From NCBI GenBank assembly GCA_002696645.1, contig NZSA01000064.1, positions 12,211-47,917 on the forward strand: a stretch of DNA of 35,707 nucleotides, read 5' to 3'. How positions within the stretch are numbered: position 1 is the first letter of the stretch; every line of letters begins with the position of its first letter. Under the pieces are notes generated by a model. It did no database searches. It saw only the letters and a program-made list of their open reading frames with translations, and was not told the origin of the DNA. A program made the position numbers and the translations under genes. Of the stretch, positions 15,569 through 23,861 are shown one piece after another. Origin of the DNA: Rhodospirillales bacterium (GTDB taxonomy: Bacteria; Pseudomonadota; Alphaproteobacteria; UBA8366; Aestuariispiraceae).

Positions 15569-16021
15569 TCACGATAGGATTTGATAGAATTTGAATGACC
15601 CGATCCGGGCCTTAGGCTTGCGCCGTTCCGCCCATAGCGGATGTTCTCTGGGCCGTCGGTAATGCGTTGCGCCATAGGTCGGATCGACCAGCGCGCCCCG
15701 CACCGCCCGCGCTGCAATGCGGCGACAGACGGCGAGATCCGGGTCCGTGTCTGGGACCTGCATCAAGCTGGCGCGATACTCAGGCGTCAGGCGCCAGCAG
15801 GGAAATTGCCCACTGGCCAGGCAGGCTTCCACCACCGTGGTGCCCCACCAATCCTTGCCAAATCGCTGTTTCGCCAGACAAACGCGGTTCAGAACGACGG
15901 CCGCAATCGCTTCCTTGATGCGGACGGATTCAGCCCGGGCTTCGCCCCACAGGGTGCGGGCCAGGATATCAATGGCGGTTTCTTCCGCCTCCATATCCAA
16001 AGGCAGATTCAACAGGGTCAT
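15569..16021 (-). CDS. SleB-type cell-wall hydrolase (phage endolysin)
   Basis: A 150-aa lytic enzyme of the Hydrolase_2/SleB fold, predicted to cleave peptidoglycan glycan strands. ILARTLWGEARAES at 19-32 contains the catalytic glutamate E27. AAVVLNRVCLAKQRFG and the late TYGATHYRRP segment match the family. No signal peptide is seen, so export depends on the neighbouring holin. The start overlaps the upstream TM-protein gene by ATGA, a sign of translational coupling. Length is close to that of GTA and phage cell-wall hydrolases of alphaproteobacteria. Confidence 0.85.
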   Translation of the reverse strand: MTLLNLPLDMEAEETAIDILARTLWGEARAESVRIKEAIAAVVLNRVCLAKQRFGKDWWGTTVVEACLASGQFPCWRLTPEYRASLMQVPDTDPDLAVCRRIAARAVRGALVDPTYGATHYRRPREHPLWAERRKPKARIGSFKFYQILS

Positions 16022-16338
16022 GACTCTCTCCTTGTCATATGTCTTGCAGAGGGTTTTTGGGAATCGAGCTTTGCTTCGATGCGCAGCAGGTGATCGGTCA
16101 GCCGCCCCTCCAGATCTTTCAGTTGAGAGGTTGAGGCATAGCTCTTGGCGACTTCCAATTTATAGGCGGAAAGCGCTTCCCGAAGCTGAGCAACAGCCGT
16201 ATCCAGCCGTTGGCGGTGGCGCTCTAACGCAATGTCCTGATCGCGCCGTGTGCGCCACATCAGCCACCACAGTCCGGTCAGCGCCGGAATTTCGACAACA
16301 GTGATCCACCAGATCACGTCAATGGACGTGCCCGTCAT
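16018..16338 (-). CDS. Small TM plus coiled-coil phage protein (possible spanin or lysis accessory)
   Basis: A 106-aa protein with one N-terminal membrane helix (about 8-27, IDVIWWITVVEIPALTGLWW) followed by a long charged coiled-coil-like helix (about 30-95) and a basic tail. This is the i-spanin/Rz-like architecture and also that of DUF2730-type phage proteins. It precedes and overlaps the endolysin gene (ATGA), which puts it in the lysis block. The ATG at 16338 follows AAGGAGA by 6 nt. No o-spanin partner was seen. Function is inferred from topology and position only. Confidence 0.6.
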   Translation of the reverse strand: MTGTSIDVIWWITVVEIPALTGLWWLMWRTRRDQDIALERHRQRLDTAVAQLREALSAYKLEVAKSYASTSQLKDLEGRLTDHLLRIEAKLDSQKPSARHMTRRES

Positions 16339-16380
16339 TTCATTTCTCCTTATTTTACACAATTTTTGTTTTAGATATTT

Positions 16381-17877
16381 TCAGACGCTGAAATCAGCAT
16401 CGGCGATGACACTGCCACCACCCCCCTGCCAGGATTGGCGACCGTAATGGGTGCTGGACCTGGGCAGGCGCACAGGTTCCATTGACAGGCACCCCGCCAC
16501 CGCATCCAGCCCGTCATCGTGCCCTTTGCTGAGACCGCCCGCCTGCCATTCCCGCATTTCCATCGGAAAAGGCGTATCCCAAACGCTACGGTGACAGGCG
16601 ATCTGACCAGCCGCCAGAACCGCATCAAAAGCTTCCAGAATGCGGGTATCCTTGGCCCTGGTTGAATGGCGCTCCTGCACCGCACAGGCGGTATGCAACA
16701 CAGCCATTTCCCGGCGCAGCAGGCTGGGCAGAAATTTGCCGATCCCATTGGTCTCAATCGTGACAGAGGGCAGAAAATTCCGCCTGGCAAACCGCGCGAC
16801 CGCCCGACATTGCTGACGCGCCTCGTCCAAATGCAAGGCGGGATCGGTGGTCAGATACTGAATGCGATGCAGTCGATAGATCCCGTCTTCGCCTGTAAAA
16901 ACACAGGCCACGACGGAGGAATCCCCGGTTCCCGTCCCCCCATAGGCCGGGTCCCACCAGGCAGTGGCGGAGATCATCCGCACCCCGTCCAGCATCAGCA
17001 TTGCCTCCCCGTTTCGCTCCACCAGATCCAACCTGGCCTGATACAGTTTCATGCGGTCCGGGTCCAAGCGACTGCCCACGATGTTCATGGGCTTGAGCAT
17101 CATCTGACTTTGAAACTTTCCCTCCCCCTGGCGCAGCCGCAGCGCCTGGATCTCCTCCCGGCTATAGCGATCCGGCCAGGCGGACGTGCCGTCTGCTTTC
17201 AGAATCGGGACTTCCAGGCGCTTGTACCCCGCCAGAAATGGTTGAGCCTCGCCAATTTCTGACCGCGCCTCTTTTGCATAGATTGTGTAGTAACTATGTG
17301 GCGTACCGACATAAAGCTGCATGCCGCCCGGTACCAGAATGTAATCCGCCTCGCTGAGCCGGGCCCGCAGGTCCGCGCGCTTGGGAGCGGTATCACAGGT
17401 ATTAGGCACTTCGACATCATCACAAATGATCAGGTCCGCCCGACTGCCGGTCAGGTTCGCCCCGATGCCCCGCGCCAACATGGAGGGATCACGCAGTTCC
17501 TTTAGCCGCTGCACCGTGAAACGATCAGACGCCCATTGATCCAACTGATCGGGCTTCAGCCCCTGGGTCAGCGGATGGCGTTCGATCAGGCGTTTCACAT
17601 TGCGCACCATGCGACTGGCCAGGTCCTGCTCTGCCGCCAGAACCAGAATGCGCAGGTTCGGATCGCAATACAGTTTCCAGGCACAGAAAAGGCCGACAAT
17701 CGTGGACTTCCCGGCCGCCCGGAACGCCAGCAGGATCAGGTGCCGATCCTGACTGCTTGCCCCGGCATTCACTCGGGCGTTCAACCAGCGACAGATGCGT
17801 CGATGCAGGACCGGCGTTTTCTGACCCTGTATTTCGTTCCATATCCACAGGAACTCCAGAAAGCTACAGGCTGTCAT
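16381..17877 (-). CDS. terL: Phage terminase large subunit
   Basis: ATPase-nuclease motor (498 aa) that packages DNA into the prohead and cuts it. The Walker A variant FRAAGKST is at 52-59 and Walker B LIICDDVE at 149-156, followed by the coupling region GGMQLYVGTPHSYYT. The C-terminal RNase H-like nuclease has TAWWDPAYGG near 312 and DDGLDAVAG near the end as metal-binding aspartates. All key motifs look intact, so the enzyme should be active. It overlaps the preceding small gene by ATGA. A working packaging motor normally docks on a portal, which is missing from this cassette. Confidence 0.92.
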   Translation of the reverse strand: MTACSFLEFLWIWNEIQGQKTPVLHRRICRWLNARVNAGASSQDRHLILLAFRAAGKSTIVGLFCAWKLYCDPNLRILVLAAEQDLASRMVRNVKRLIERHPLTQGLKPDQLDQWASDRFTVQRLKELRDPSMLARGIGANLTGSRADLIICDDVEVPNTCDTAPKRADLRARLSEADYILVPGGMQLYVGTPHSYYTIYAKEARSEIGEAQPFLAGYKRLEVPILKADGTSAWPDRYSREEIQALRLRQGEGKFQSQMMLKPMNIVGSRLDPDRMKLYQARLDLVERNGEAMLMLDGVRMISATAWWDPAYGGTGTGDSSVVACVFTGEDGIYRLHRIQYLTTDPALHLDEARQQCRAVARFARRNFLPSVTIETNGIGKFLPSLLRREMAVLHTACAVQERHSTRAKDTRILEAFDAVLAAGQIACHRSVWDTPFPMEMREWQAGGLSKGHDDGLDAVAGCLSMEPVRLPRSSTHYGRQSWQGGGGSVIADADFSV

Positions 17878-18275
17878 GCTGTGCCCCCCTGTTCCGTGTC
17901 AGACGGGATGGCGGAGTCAGAACTGTCTTCGTCCTCCTCATCATGAGCGAGTGCCGTTCGGGCGGCGCTAATCAATGTCGCGACCCCATCCAAATCCTTT
18001 TCCTGCGCTTCATCCTGGGTGGCGGCGGCTTCTGCCAGTTTGATGATCTGTTCGATATGGGCCAGGGCGGCCTTAGCCCCCGTATGGGCGGCAGCAAAGG
18101 ATTTCGGATCTTCTGCAGGCCCATTCAGGGCAATCTGTTGATAGGCGGCGATGGCGGCATCCAGCATCGCTGGAAGCTTTTTCATCAACCGTTTCCGCAT
18201 TGTGTTGGACTGTGGGCGACGGGTGCGTGGTGTACGGGATTGCGGGCGGCGGGCAGTGGCTTTCTTATCGACCAT
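17874..18275 (-). CDS. Candidate small terminase subunit
   Basis: A 133-aa protein whose N-terminus is very basic (MVDKKATARRPQSRTPRTRR), followed by helices (about 28-105) and an acidic tail (DEEDEDSSDS). Its gene ends in an ATGA overlap with the large terminase, and the T7 order places the small subunit here. A basic DNA-binding end plus oligomerising helices is consistent with TerS, but no family signature was recognised, so the name rests on context. AAGAAGG precedes the ATG at 18275. A terminator-like hairpin lies just upstream. Confidence 0.5.
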   Translation of the reverse strand: MVDKKATARRPQSRTPRTRRPQSNTMRKRLMKKLPAMLDAAIAAYQQIALNGPAEDPKSFAAAHTGAKAALAHIEQIIKLAEAAATQDEAQEKDLDGVATLISAARTALAHDEEDEDSSDSAIPSDTEQGGTA

Positions 18276-18306
18276 TTTAAGTACCTTCTTTGTTGAGTGC
18301 AGAAAC

Positions 18307-18339
18307 GCGAAAGCCCCGCCACAGGGGCAGGGCTTTCGC
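18307..18339 (-). terminator. Hairpin between DUF4376 gene and terminase pair
   Basis: GCGAAAGCCC (18307-18316) pairs with GGGCTTTCGC (18330-18339), a perfect 10-bp stem. On the minus strand it is followed by GTTTCT, a weak U-tract; the plus-strand A-run at 18340-18344 precedes it. It begins 26 bp after the DUF4376 stop and ends 31 bp before the terminase-pair start, so it may reduce read-through between the tail and packaging blocks. Confidence 0.6.
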
Positions 18340-18365
18340 AAAAAGCAGATATGTTACGCGGCAGA

Positions 18366-18740
18366 TTACACAGTGACGCTTTCTGGTACGGGCCAATGCG
18401 CATCATCTGAGATGACAGTCGGTGGGTCTGTCTGCAATTGCGCAGAGACCGCAAGGCAGGCCTGGCGATAGTGTCGCATGGCATCAAAGATCAGACGGGC
18501 CTGTGCCTCGCTGGTCAGTGTCATCAAGACACCGGCCGCCGTGGCAAAACGCACCCCGTCCTCATCAATCAGCTCATCCGCAAACGCCTGAACAATTTCA
18601 CCCACGCGCTGGGACGAGACCTCGTCACACCGAAACGGGCTGCCGTTGACAAATATGCCCTTGGTTATCCGGCGTTCCGCCTCAAAGCGGATCTGTCGCA
18701 AGGGGCTGGTCAGTTTTGCAATCTTTGTGATCGTTGGCAT
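18366..18740 (-). CDS. DUF4376-like phage tail accessory protein
   Basis: A 124-aa protein directly after the tail fibre gene. The central part (INGSPFRCDEVSSQR-like region, here VNGSPFRCDEVSSQRV at about 37-52, then GVLMTLTSEAQARLIFDAMRHY) fits the DUF4376 pattern found beside phage tail fibres and fibre-assembly genes. No catalytic motif is seen. The ATG at 18740 has AAAGGAAC in front. It probably helps fibre assembly or attaches to the fibre; this is inferred from position. Confidence 0.6.
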   Translation of the reverse strand: MPTITKIAKLTSPLRQIRFEAERRITKGIFVNGSPFRCDEVSSQRVGEIVQAFADELIDEDGVRFATAAGVLMTLTSEAQARLIFDAMRHYRQACLAVSAQLQTDPPTVISDDAHWPVPESVTV

Positions 18741-18756
18741 TTTTGTTCCTTTCAAA

Positions 18757-20547
18757 TTAAGCTTCAAGCAAGGCTTGATCGCATTGGAAACCCCAGCGAT
18801 GGAGAACAACATCTGCATCATTCTGGCAGTCCAGCTTCAAGCGTATGGATGTTCCACTGGGCTGCGATGACAGATCAACCGTGCCCGCTACAAGGGTGCG
18901 CCCGGTACTGGCCCATGTCTGCAATACAGTCGCAGATACAGCCGTCCAGGTTGTGCCGTCATCCCGACTGACCGACAGCACAAAATCCGTATTGATTTCT
19001 GGCTCCCCGTAGAGTTCAAGCTCCACCAGAACCCGTCCTTCCAAGGGGTCATTTTCCACCGTGATCGGGCTAGAGACGATTGTCATATCATTAATGACAG
19101 CGCCCAAAATCTGGATTTCTGTTATGACCGGAATATAAGTGTTAGCATTTGTGGTTCGAGATCCATCGGGACTGACGATGCGCACGTATCGGACCGTTCC
19201 GGCAATATCGACATGCTGCCATCCGGTGCTGTTTACAAAGGACCCTTCCCCAAGGACCACTGTATCCGCACCAAAGGCATTCGTTCTACAGCCGAGAACG
19301 CGCATATTGGCCATCATCGTCTGGTTCGCCAGCACATAGACAAGAAACCGGGTAACCGGCTTGATCGCACCCAGATCATATTGAACATAAAACCCGGATG
19401 TGAAGCTTGTGGCGGTGCCTTGCCAATATGCGCTTAAATTGCCATCTGTCGTAACCAATGGTGAATTGGCGTAGTTTCCGATTGGTGATACAGCATTGAT
19501 ACCACTGGACACGCTAGCCCCGGGGGACCGACAGTTATAGGAACCATCAATCGGGTTATAACTGTACCCTGATCCCGCCAGCGCACCGTCTTCGATGCCA
19601 CTTTCGTCCGAGAAGTCATCGATATAGGTGTTGATCAACTGATACTCATTGACGCCATTTTCGATAGCCGAAGACCAAAGGAGCCGAAACTGAGTCTCCT
19701 CAAGGGCATTCAACTGGTTCCGAATCTCCGGCAAGGCCGTATCGTTGATCAAGTCCAGTGCCACGCCATCCGCCGCGATGTCTCGACCATCAACCGTATC
19801 GGGATCAACAATCGCATTGCCGTCCATGTCCAAAGACCCGGTCATCGCCACGGCACCATCCCGAGGCATGTAAATGTCATCGCCTACGAAAGTGGAGACC
19901 CAGCCCGACTGACTATACACCTGCATTGATTGTTCATCGGTATCGAAGAACAAGTCGCCTTGTTGCAGGGGCGAGCCGTTCAACCGCTGTGTCGGCGCTT
20001 GCGCGGTTGCATAAGACCCCAGATAGATAAGGGCGAATTGTGCTGTGGCCCCCATGGAATCCGGCACTTTTGTCACAGGGCGCCCATCGACATCAAAGCT
20101 CAGAAACATGCCCGCTCGATCCCGTGCCAGGGGAAGAACCAAGTCACTGTCAACGTCATACGGCAAGCGGTGAATGGAATCTCCGACCAGCGCCTCCGCC
20201 TGCTGCAACAACAGGGCTGTGCGATCCAGTTCGTCATTTAGTACTGCCGCACGCAGATCGGCCCCCGGCGAAAAGTCAGTGGTGCGTTGAAACGGCATAT
20301 CCCGCCAGATTGAAATCCGTGCACCGCCACTGGGGCTCTGGCCAAAGACAATCGTCCCCCCCTGTTCCTGTCCAGTCCCCGTAATCGTATAGGCGGAAGA
20401 ATCCAGGATCACGTCATCGACGGCCACGCGCAAATCCCCGTCACTAAGAATGGGGAATGGATAGTCGAATACAGACGTGCCCAATTCACCTTCTGCCTGC
20501 ACATATTGAACGCGCGGACGCAGGTCATTGATAAGTATATCAGTCAT
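18757..20547 (-). CDS. T7-type tail fibre with discoidin-like binding domain
   Basis: A 596-aa receptor-binding protein. Residues about 8-135 match the T7 gp17 N-terminal attachment domain (EGELGTSVFDYPFPILSDGD, then IWRDMPFQRTTDF and LNDELDRTALLLQQAEALVG). The middle is a repetitive shaft with a collagen-free, Asp-rich stretch. Residues about 350-500 look like an F5/8 type C (discoidin) fold (FYVQYDLGAIKPVTRFLVYV, then VRYVRIVSPDGS and ITEIQILG), a carbohydrate-binding module. The C-terminal 100 aa may be another beta-sandwich. AAGGAAC precedes the ATG. It overlaps nothing and is followed 16 nt on by the DUF4376 gene. Binding of a surface polysaccharide is inferred. Confidence 0.8.
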   Translation of the reverse strand: MTDILINDLRPRVQYVQAEGELGTSVFDYPFPILSDGDLRVAVDDVILDSSAYTITGTGQEQGGTIVFGQSPSGGARISIWRDMPFQRTTDFSPGADLRAAVLNDELDRTALLLQQAEALVGDSIHRLPYDVDSDLVLPLARDRAGMFLSFDVDGRPVTKVPDSMGATAQFALIYLGSYATAQAPTQRLNGSPLQQGDLFFDTDEQSMQVYSQSGWVSTFVGDDIYMPRDGAVAMTGSLDMDGNAIVDPDTVDGRDIAADGVALDLINDTALPEIRNQLNALEETQFRLLWSSAIENGVNEYQLINTYIDDFSDESGIEDGALAGSGYSYNPIDGSYNCRSPGASVSSGINAVSPIGNYANSPLVTTDGNLSAYWQGTATSFTSGFYVQYDLGAIKPVTRFLVYVLANQTMMANMRVLGCRTNAFGADTVVLGEGSFVNSTGWQHVDIAGTVRYVRIVSPDGSRTTNANTYIPVITEIQILGAVINDMTIVSSPITVENDPLEGRVLVELELYGEPEINTDFVLSVSRDDGTTWTAVSATVLQTWASTGRTLVAGTVDLSSQPSGTSIRLKLDCQNDADVVLHRWGFQCDQALLEA

Positions 20548-20572
20548 TGTGTTTTGTTCCTTCGAGTGTGAG

Positions 20573-21034
20573 TTACTTTTCAAGAATGCCCGCGACCTGA
20601 GTGCCAATGCCAATCAGGCCTTTGGCGAGTTCAAGTCCCTGCGCCGCGCCGCCACCGCCGCCGCTGCCGGTATCATTCAGCAAATTCAAACCACTGACGG
20701 TCATGTCATACCCCTTGCGGCTGTCGGCCAGGGCCTCGTTGTAGTTCTTGTTCAAACCGCTGATCACAGCGGCGCCCGAACCGCTTGTTGAGCCAACCCC
20801 AGATGAGCCCAATCGCGCCCTGGAGCTGGCCACAGCGGATCGACGTTCCCGCTCCAACTGTTTTTCTTTCAAACGCTGTTCCAGGGTTCTTTGATCAAGG
20901 TCCTGTTGCCGCGCCAAAGCGGTTTGAGCCGTCTGAGCCTTTACCGCTTTCTTCTGCTGACTCATTTGGGCCTGGGTCTGTGCCACGCTGATTGCGGACA
21001 TAACGACACCGATGACGGGTGCTGCTGCTCCCAT
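20573..21034 (-). CDS. gp14-like internal virion protein
   Basis: A 153-aa protein: an N-terminal hydrophobic segment (GAAAPVIGVVMSAISVA), a Q/A/K/R-rich coiled coil (about 24-70), a small-residue linker (RLGSSGVGSTSGSGAAV) and a G-rich C-terminal amphipathic helix. This composition and the place between tail tube B and fibre match T7 gp14-type internal core/ejection proteins, which enter the host envelope with the DNA. The ATG at 21034 follows AAGGAGA by 6 nt. The 34-bp repeat array lies just upstream. Sequence similarity alone is weak in this family, so context carries part of the call. Confidence 0.65.
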   Translation of the reverse strand: MGAAAPVIGVVMSAISVAQTQAQMSQQKKAVKAQTAQTALARQQDLDQRTLEQRLKEKQLERERRSAVASSRARLGSSGVGSTSGSGAAVISGLNKNYNEALADSRKGYDMTVSGLNLLNDTGSGGGGGAAQGLELAKGLIGIGTQVAGILEK

Positions 21035-21118
21035 TGTACTTCTCCTTCTATGGTGGTTGATTAGAGCAACGCCTGCGCAAACGGACTTGTCTACGATGAC
21101 GTATTTGCTGAAAAAACA

Positions 21119-21298
21119 ACGATGCTCTAAATGCTTGAGCTCATGCGACCGCATGATGCTCTGCATGTTTCAGCTCATGCGATCGCATGATGCTGTGTAT
21201 GTTTGAGCTCATGCGACCGCATGATGCTCTGCATGTTTCAGCTCATGCGACCGCATGATGCTATGTATGTTTGAGCTCATGCGACCGCATGATGCTCT
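21119..21298. repeat. 34-bp tandem palindromic repeat array (ABABA)
   Basis: Four full 34-bp units start at 21138, 21172, 21206 and 21240, a partial fifth at 21274 (25 bp), and a degraded half unit at 21119-21137. Every unit contains AGCTCATGCGAYCGCATGAT with the palindrome TCATGCG-AY-CGCATGA. Units 1 and 3 are identical (ending CTCTGCATGTTTC); units 2 and 4 differ at two bases (ending TGTATGTTTG), so the true period may be 68 bp. The array fills the gap between the stop of tail tube B and the gp14-like start. There are no spacers, so it is not CRISPR. It may be a protein-binding operator, iteron-like or packaging site. Confidence 0.95.
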
Positions 21299-23207
21299 AT
21301 CCGTTCGACGATATCTCATTGAGAACCGACAGAACGGTACAGGGCAGCGGATCAGATTGTTCGATCCGCCACAAAGGCACCGGCTCTCCCCGGGTCCATC
21401 CCAGGGCGCGCACGGTCTTATCTCCGGTCAACGGTGTGATTGGGGAATCCAACGCACCAGGTCCGAAGGTCTTAAAGGGCAAGGGGCGCAAGCCCTGGCC
21501 CGTATCCACTGTCAGGGCCGCTGTTTCCAGCAACCGGAAGGTAGCCCGAACCAATCGCGTGGCGCTGCCTTGCGTCACACCGGTCCCAGAGGGCTGATAG
21601 GCTGGTAAAGGCTCGATGATATGGGTGTAGGGTAAACCGATCTGAACCGATCTGGCGGGCTGGGCCAGGGTGATTGCCCCATCGATCACCGTCGCTTGAT
21701 CCCGAACAATGCCATCGGCCACGACATCAACGGTCCTGTCATTCAAATGATCCAGACCAGACCAGACCGTCTTTCCATCCTCATCATCGGCAACCTGATC
21801 CGTCATCGCCGCATCGGTCAGAAGGGCATCATCAAACCGCTCTATTCGGTAGGTTTCCCCGCGATGCACCATCAGGTAAACATTCGATCCGACCACTGCG
21901 ACCGCATGGAAAGTTCCATCGGTTTGCATCATGGACCAGGCCGTGACCTTCTCCTGCCGAAAGACGGTCACGCAGGCCAGCGTGCCATCACCATTGACCA
22001 GATAGAGGATGCGATCCGCCTTGTTGAAATCCTGATCCACGGGGTTGCGCATCATCTTATCCGACAACACGGCCAGGTCGTTGGACTGGTAAGCCTGTTC
22101 AACATCCGCAAACAGAAATTCCCGCAACTCAGTGCCACTACGCGATACAAACAAGGTTGCACCATCCACATCACGCGGCAGGATTGTCCGGTTCGCCAGC
22201 GAACCAATGCGGGTCTGTCGTTTCAACTGGATCGCAGAAGGGGTCAATGGATCCCCGGTCACCATCCATTCCGCACCGGATGTAAAGACCTGCAAGTGAC
22301 GGCCGGAGAAAACCGCCCGGATCGCATTCACCTGATCCGACAGGATGGCAAATTCGATAGACTCATCATCCTCCGCCTCTCCCAGGTCGAAGTTGAACAG
22401 ATCTGCCGATTTCGACAGCCACAACCGATTGGTCAGATCACGACTGCCACCAATGACCAATCGGTCCTGATGAAAGCAAACAGAGACAGGATAGCCTCGC
22501 ACGGCGGAAAAGGATGCTTCCTCCCAATCCTTCACGGCGTCTGTTCCCGCAAGAGCCTCCTTCACGCTGGCTGTTGCAACGGTGGCGGAAGTCACGGCGG
22601 TAATCTCAATCTCTTTATCAGACACCCGGAATCGCACACCGACATGGTCTGCCTCAAAGACATCATCCGACGCGGTCAGGGTAATCGATCCCGTCGTCGC
22701 ACTGGGCGTCAGTGTGACATCCTCATCGGCAAACTTGTAATAGGGTTGGAAGCGCCGATCGTCCTTTTCAAAGAATTTCCAATCGGTGATCGACCACAGT
22801 TCCGCACCCTTTCGCGTCAACCGCTTTGGGGGCACATCCGGATGGACAAGCAACAGGGTATCTGCGCTTTGTGTCCAGGCCAGATGCTTCAACTGATCCT
22901 CCGTCCAGGGCGATTCCAGCGTCACGACAAGAATGTCATTGGCATAAACCCGCACCTGCAAGTGCGTGAATACCAGCAAATACACCTGTTCAGTATTAAA
23001 TTCGAACGGGACCAGCCGACCCGAACCCTCCGTCAGGGCAATGTGACGCAAGCCCCGCCGACGTGCGACACCCCCTGTTGGGGCAATTTTAACATTGCGC
23101 AGCGTGGCGGCCCCATTGCTGTAGGCTGTCAGATCGCCCCGCCCGACAAGACCGATGGAAATCTCACCGGCGGTGAAGTTTGTTTGAATGGTTTTGATCC
23201 GTGCCAT
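21297..23207 (-). CDS. Tail tubular protein B (T7 gp12-like)
   Basis: A 636-aa structural protein of the short tail nozzle. The N-terminus (MARIKTIQTNFTAGEISIGL, then GRGDLTAYSNGAATLRNVKI and GGVARRRGLRHIA) is the hallmark of the podoviral TTPB group. The rest is beta-rich with repeated Asp/Val strands, consistent with the propeller fold. The ATG overlaps the TAA stop of tail tube A (TAATG), so translation is coupled. Its stop codon touches the end of the 34-bp repeat array. No truncation is seen. Confidence 0.88.
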   Translation of the reverse strand: MARIKTIQTNFTAGEISIGLVGRGDLTAYSNGAATLRNVKIAPTGGVARRRGLRHIALTEGSGRLVPFEFNTEQVYLLVFTHLQVRVYANDILVVTLESPWTEDQLKHLAWTQSADTLLLVHPDVPPKRLTRKGAELWSITDWKFFEKDDRRFQPYYKFADEDVTLTPSATTGSITLTASDDVFEADHVGVRFRVSDKEIEITAVTSATVATASVKEALAGTDAVKDWEEASFSAVRGYPVSVCFHQDRLVIGGSRDLTNRLWLSKSADLFNFDLGEAEDDESIEFAILSDQVNAIRAVFSGRHLQVFTSGAEWMVTGDPLTPSAIQLKRQTRIGSLANRTILPRDVDGATLFVSRSGTELREFLFADVEQAYQSNDLAVLSDKMMRNPVDQDFNKADRILYLVNGDGTLACVTVFRQEKVTAWSMMQTDGTFHAVAVVGSNVYLMVHRGETYRIERFDDALLTDAAMTDQVADDEDGKTVWSGLDHLNDRTVDVVADGIVRDQATVIDGAITLAQPARSVQIGLPYTHIIEPLPAYQPSGTGVTQGSATRLVRATFRLLETAALTVDTGQGLRPLPFKTFGPGALDSPITPLTGDKTVRALGWTRGEPVPLWRIEQSDPLPCTVLSVLNEISSNG

Positions 23208-23776
23208 TATCCGCGCACTCCTACCAATGTGTAATCTTCGAACCGGGGTGGAACATCCTGCTGGGCATCAATCAGCCGTGCCTGACGAAACTGATCATCC
23301 GCCAGCCGTTGCAGGGCCTCAGACCGGGTTGTGCTTTCCGTGATGGGCAAACAGAACTCCGCCGCCAAACGCGCGATCAGGGCCTGATCGAAGAAGGGAG
23401 GAAAGGCGGACTCGTTGGGCCGAAAGATATAAGTCAATGTCACTGACGCCGCATTCGTATGCAGACGCCGCTCCACAATGCGGTAGTCCAGACCACGCCC
23501 ATAGCCCGCCTCCCCCGCAGACAGGGCGCGCAGAAAGTCGGACGGCAATTGATAGGCATAGTCATAATCCGCTGCCGGAACGCCCACCAATCGCGGCAGA
23601 ACCCGCTGTGCGGTGGCAAAGCTCCAGGGATGGGCCGACAACATGGCATCGCGTGTTGAGGGATACAGCGTGGCGGCAACCAGGCTTTCTGCTGTGCCAT
23701 CTTCGAAGCCGGAAATCGGTGTCGCGCCAATCTTGATCAGCGCACGGCTGGATAATTGAATACTGCTTAAGGCCAT
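23207..23776 (-). CDS. Tail tubular protein A (T7 gp11-like)
   Basis: A 189-aa tail adaptor that in T7 sits between portal and nozzle. The N-terminus SSIQLSSRALIKIGATPISG and the segment ATLYPSTRDAMLSAHPWSFA are typical of gp11-type proteins; QLPSDFLRAL follows. The ATG at 23776 has AGGAGAG upstream; an open frame 16 codons longer would run into the terminator hairpin and is rejected. This is the first gene after the strong terminator. Its natural docking partner, a portal ring, has no gene here. Confidence 0.85.
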   Translation of the reverse strand: MALSSIQLSSRALIKIGATPISGFEDGTAESLVAATLYPSTRDAMLSAHPWSFATAQRVLPRLVGVPAADYDYAYQLPSDFLRALSAGEAGYGRGLDYRIVERRLHTNAASVTLTYIFRPNESAFPPFFDQALIARLAAEFCLPITESTTRSEALQRLADDQFRQARLIDAQQDVPPRFEDYTLVGVRG

Positions 23777-23790
23777 AAGAGCTCTCCTAG

Positions 23791-23824
23791 AAAAAGTGGC
23801 CGCCCGGAGAGTCCAGGCGGCCAC
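23791..23824 (-). terminator. Strong intrinsic terminator after head genes (T-phi-like position)
   Basis: On the minus strand the arms GTGGCCGCCTGG (23824-23813) and CCGGGCGGCCAC (23807-23796) form a 12-bp GC-rich stem with one wobble, a 5-nt loop, and UUUUU at 23795-23791. It lies 38 bp after the small head protein stop and before tail tube A. In T7 the major terminator T-phi sits at the same place, between genes 10 and 11, so it probably sets the excess of capsid over tail mRNA. Confidence 0.9.
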
Positions 23825-23861
23825 GTGAGTTTGTTGAACAAAGGTCAGGATCGGATGTCGA

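Noticed and set aside
21138-21298. CRISPR array
   Set aside because: Units are tandem and contiguous with no unique spacers, and no cas genes are near.
21696-23234. 512-codon open frame on the plus strand opposite tail tubular protein B
   Set aside because: It is a mirror of a well-supported gene; its translation is rich in H, R, Q and P with no family resemblance, as expected from GC-biased antisense frames.
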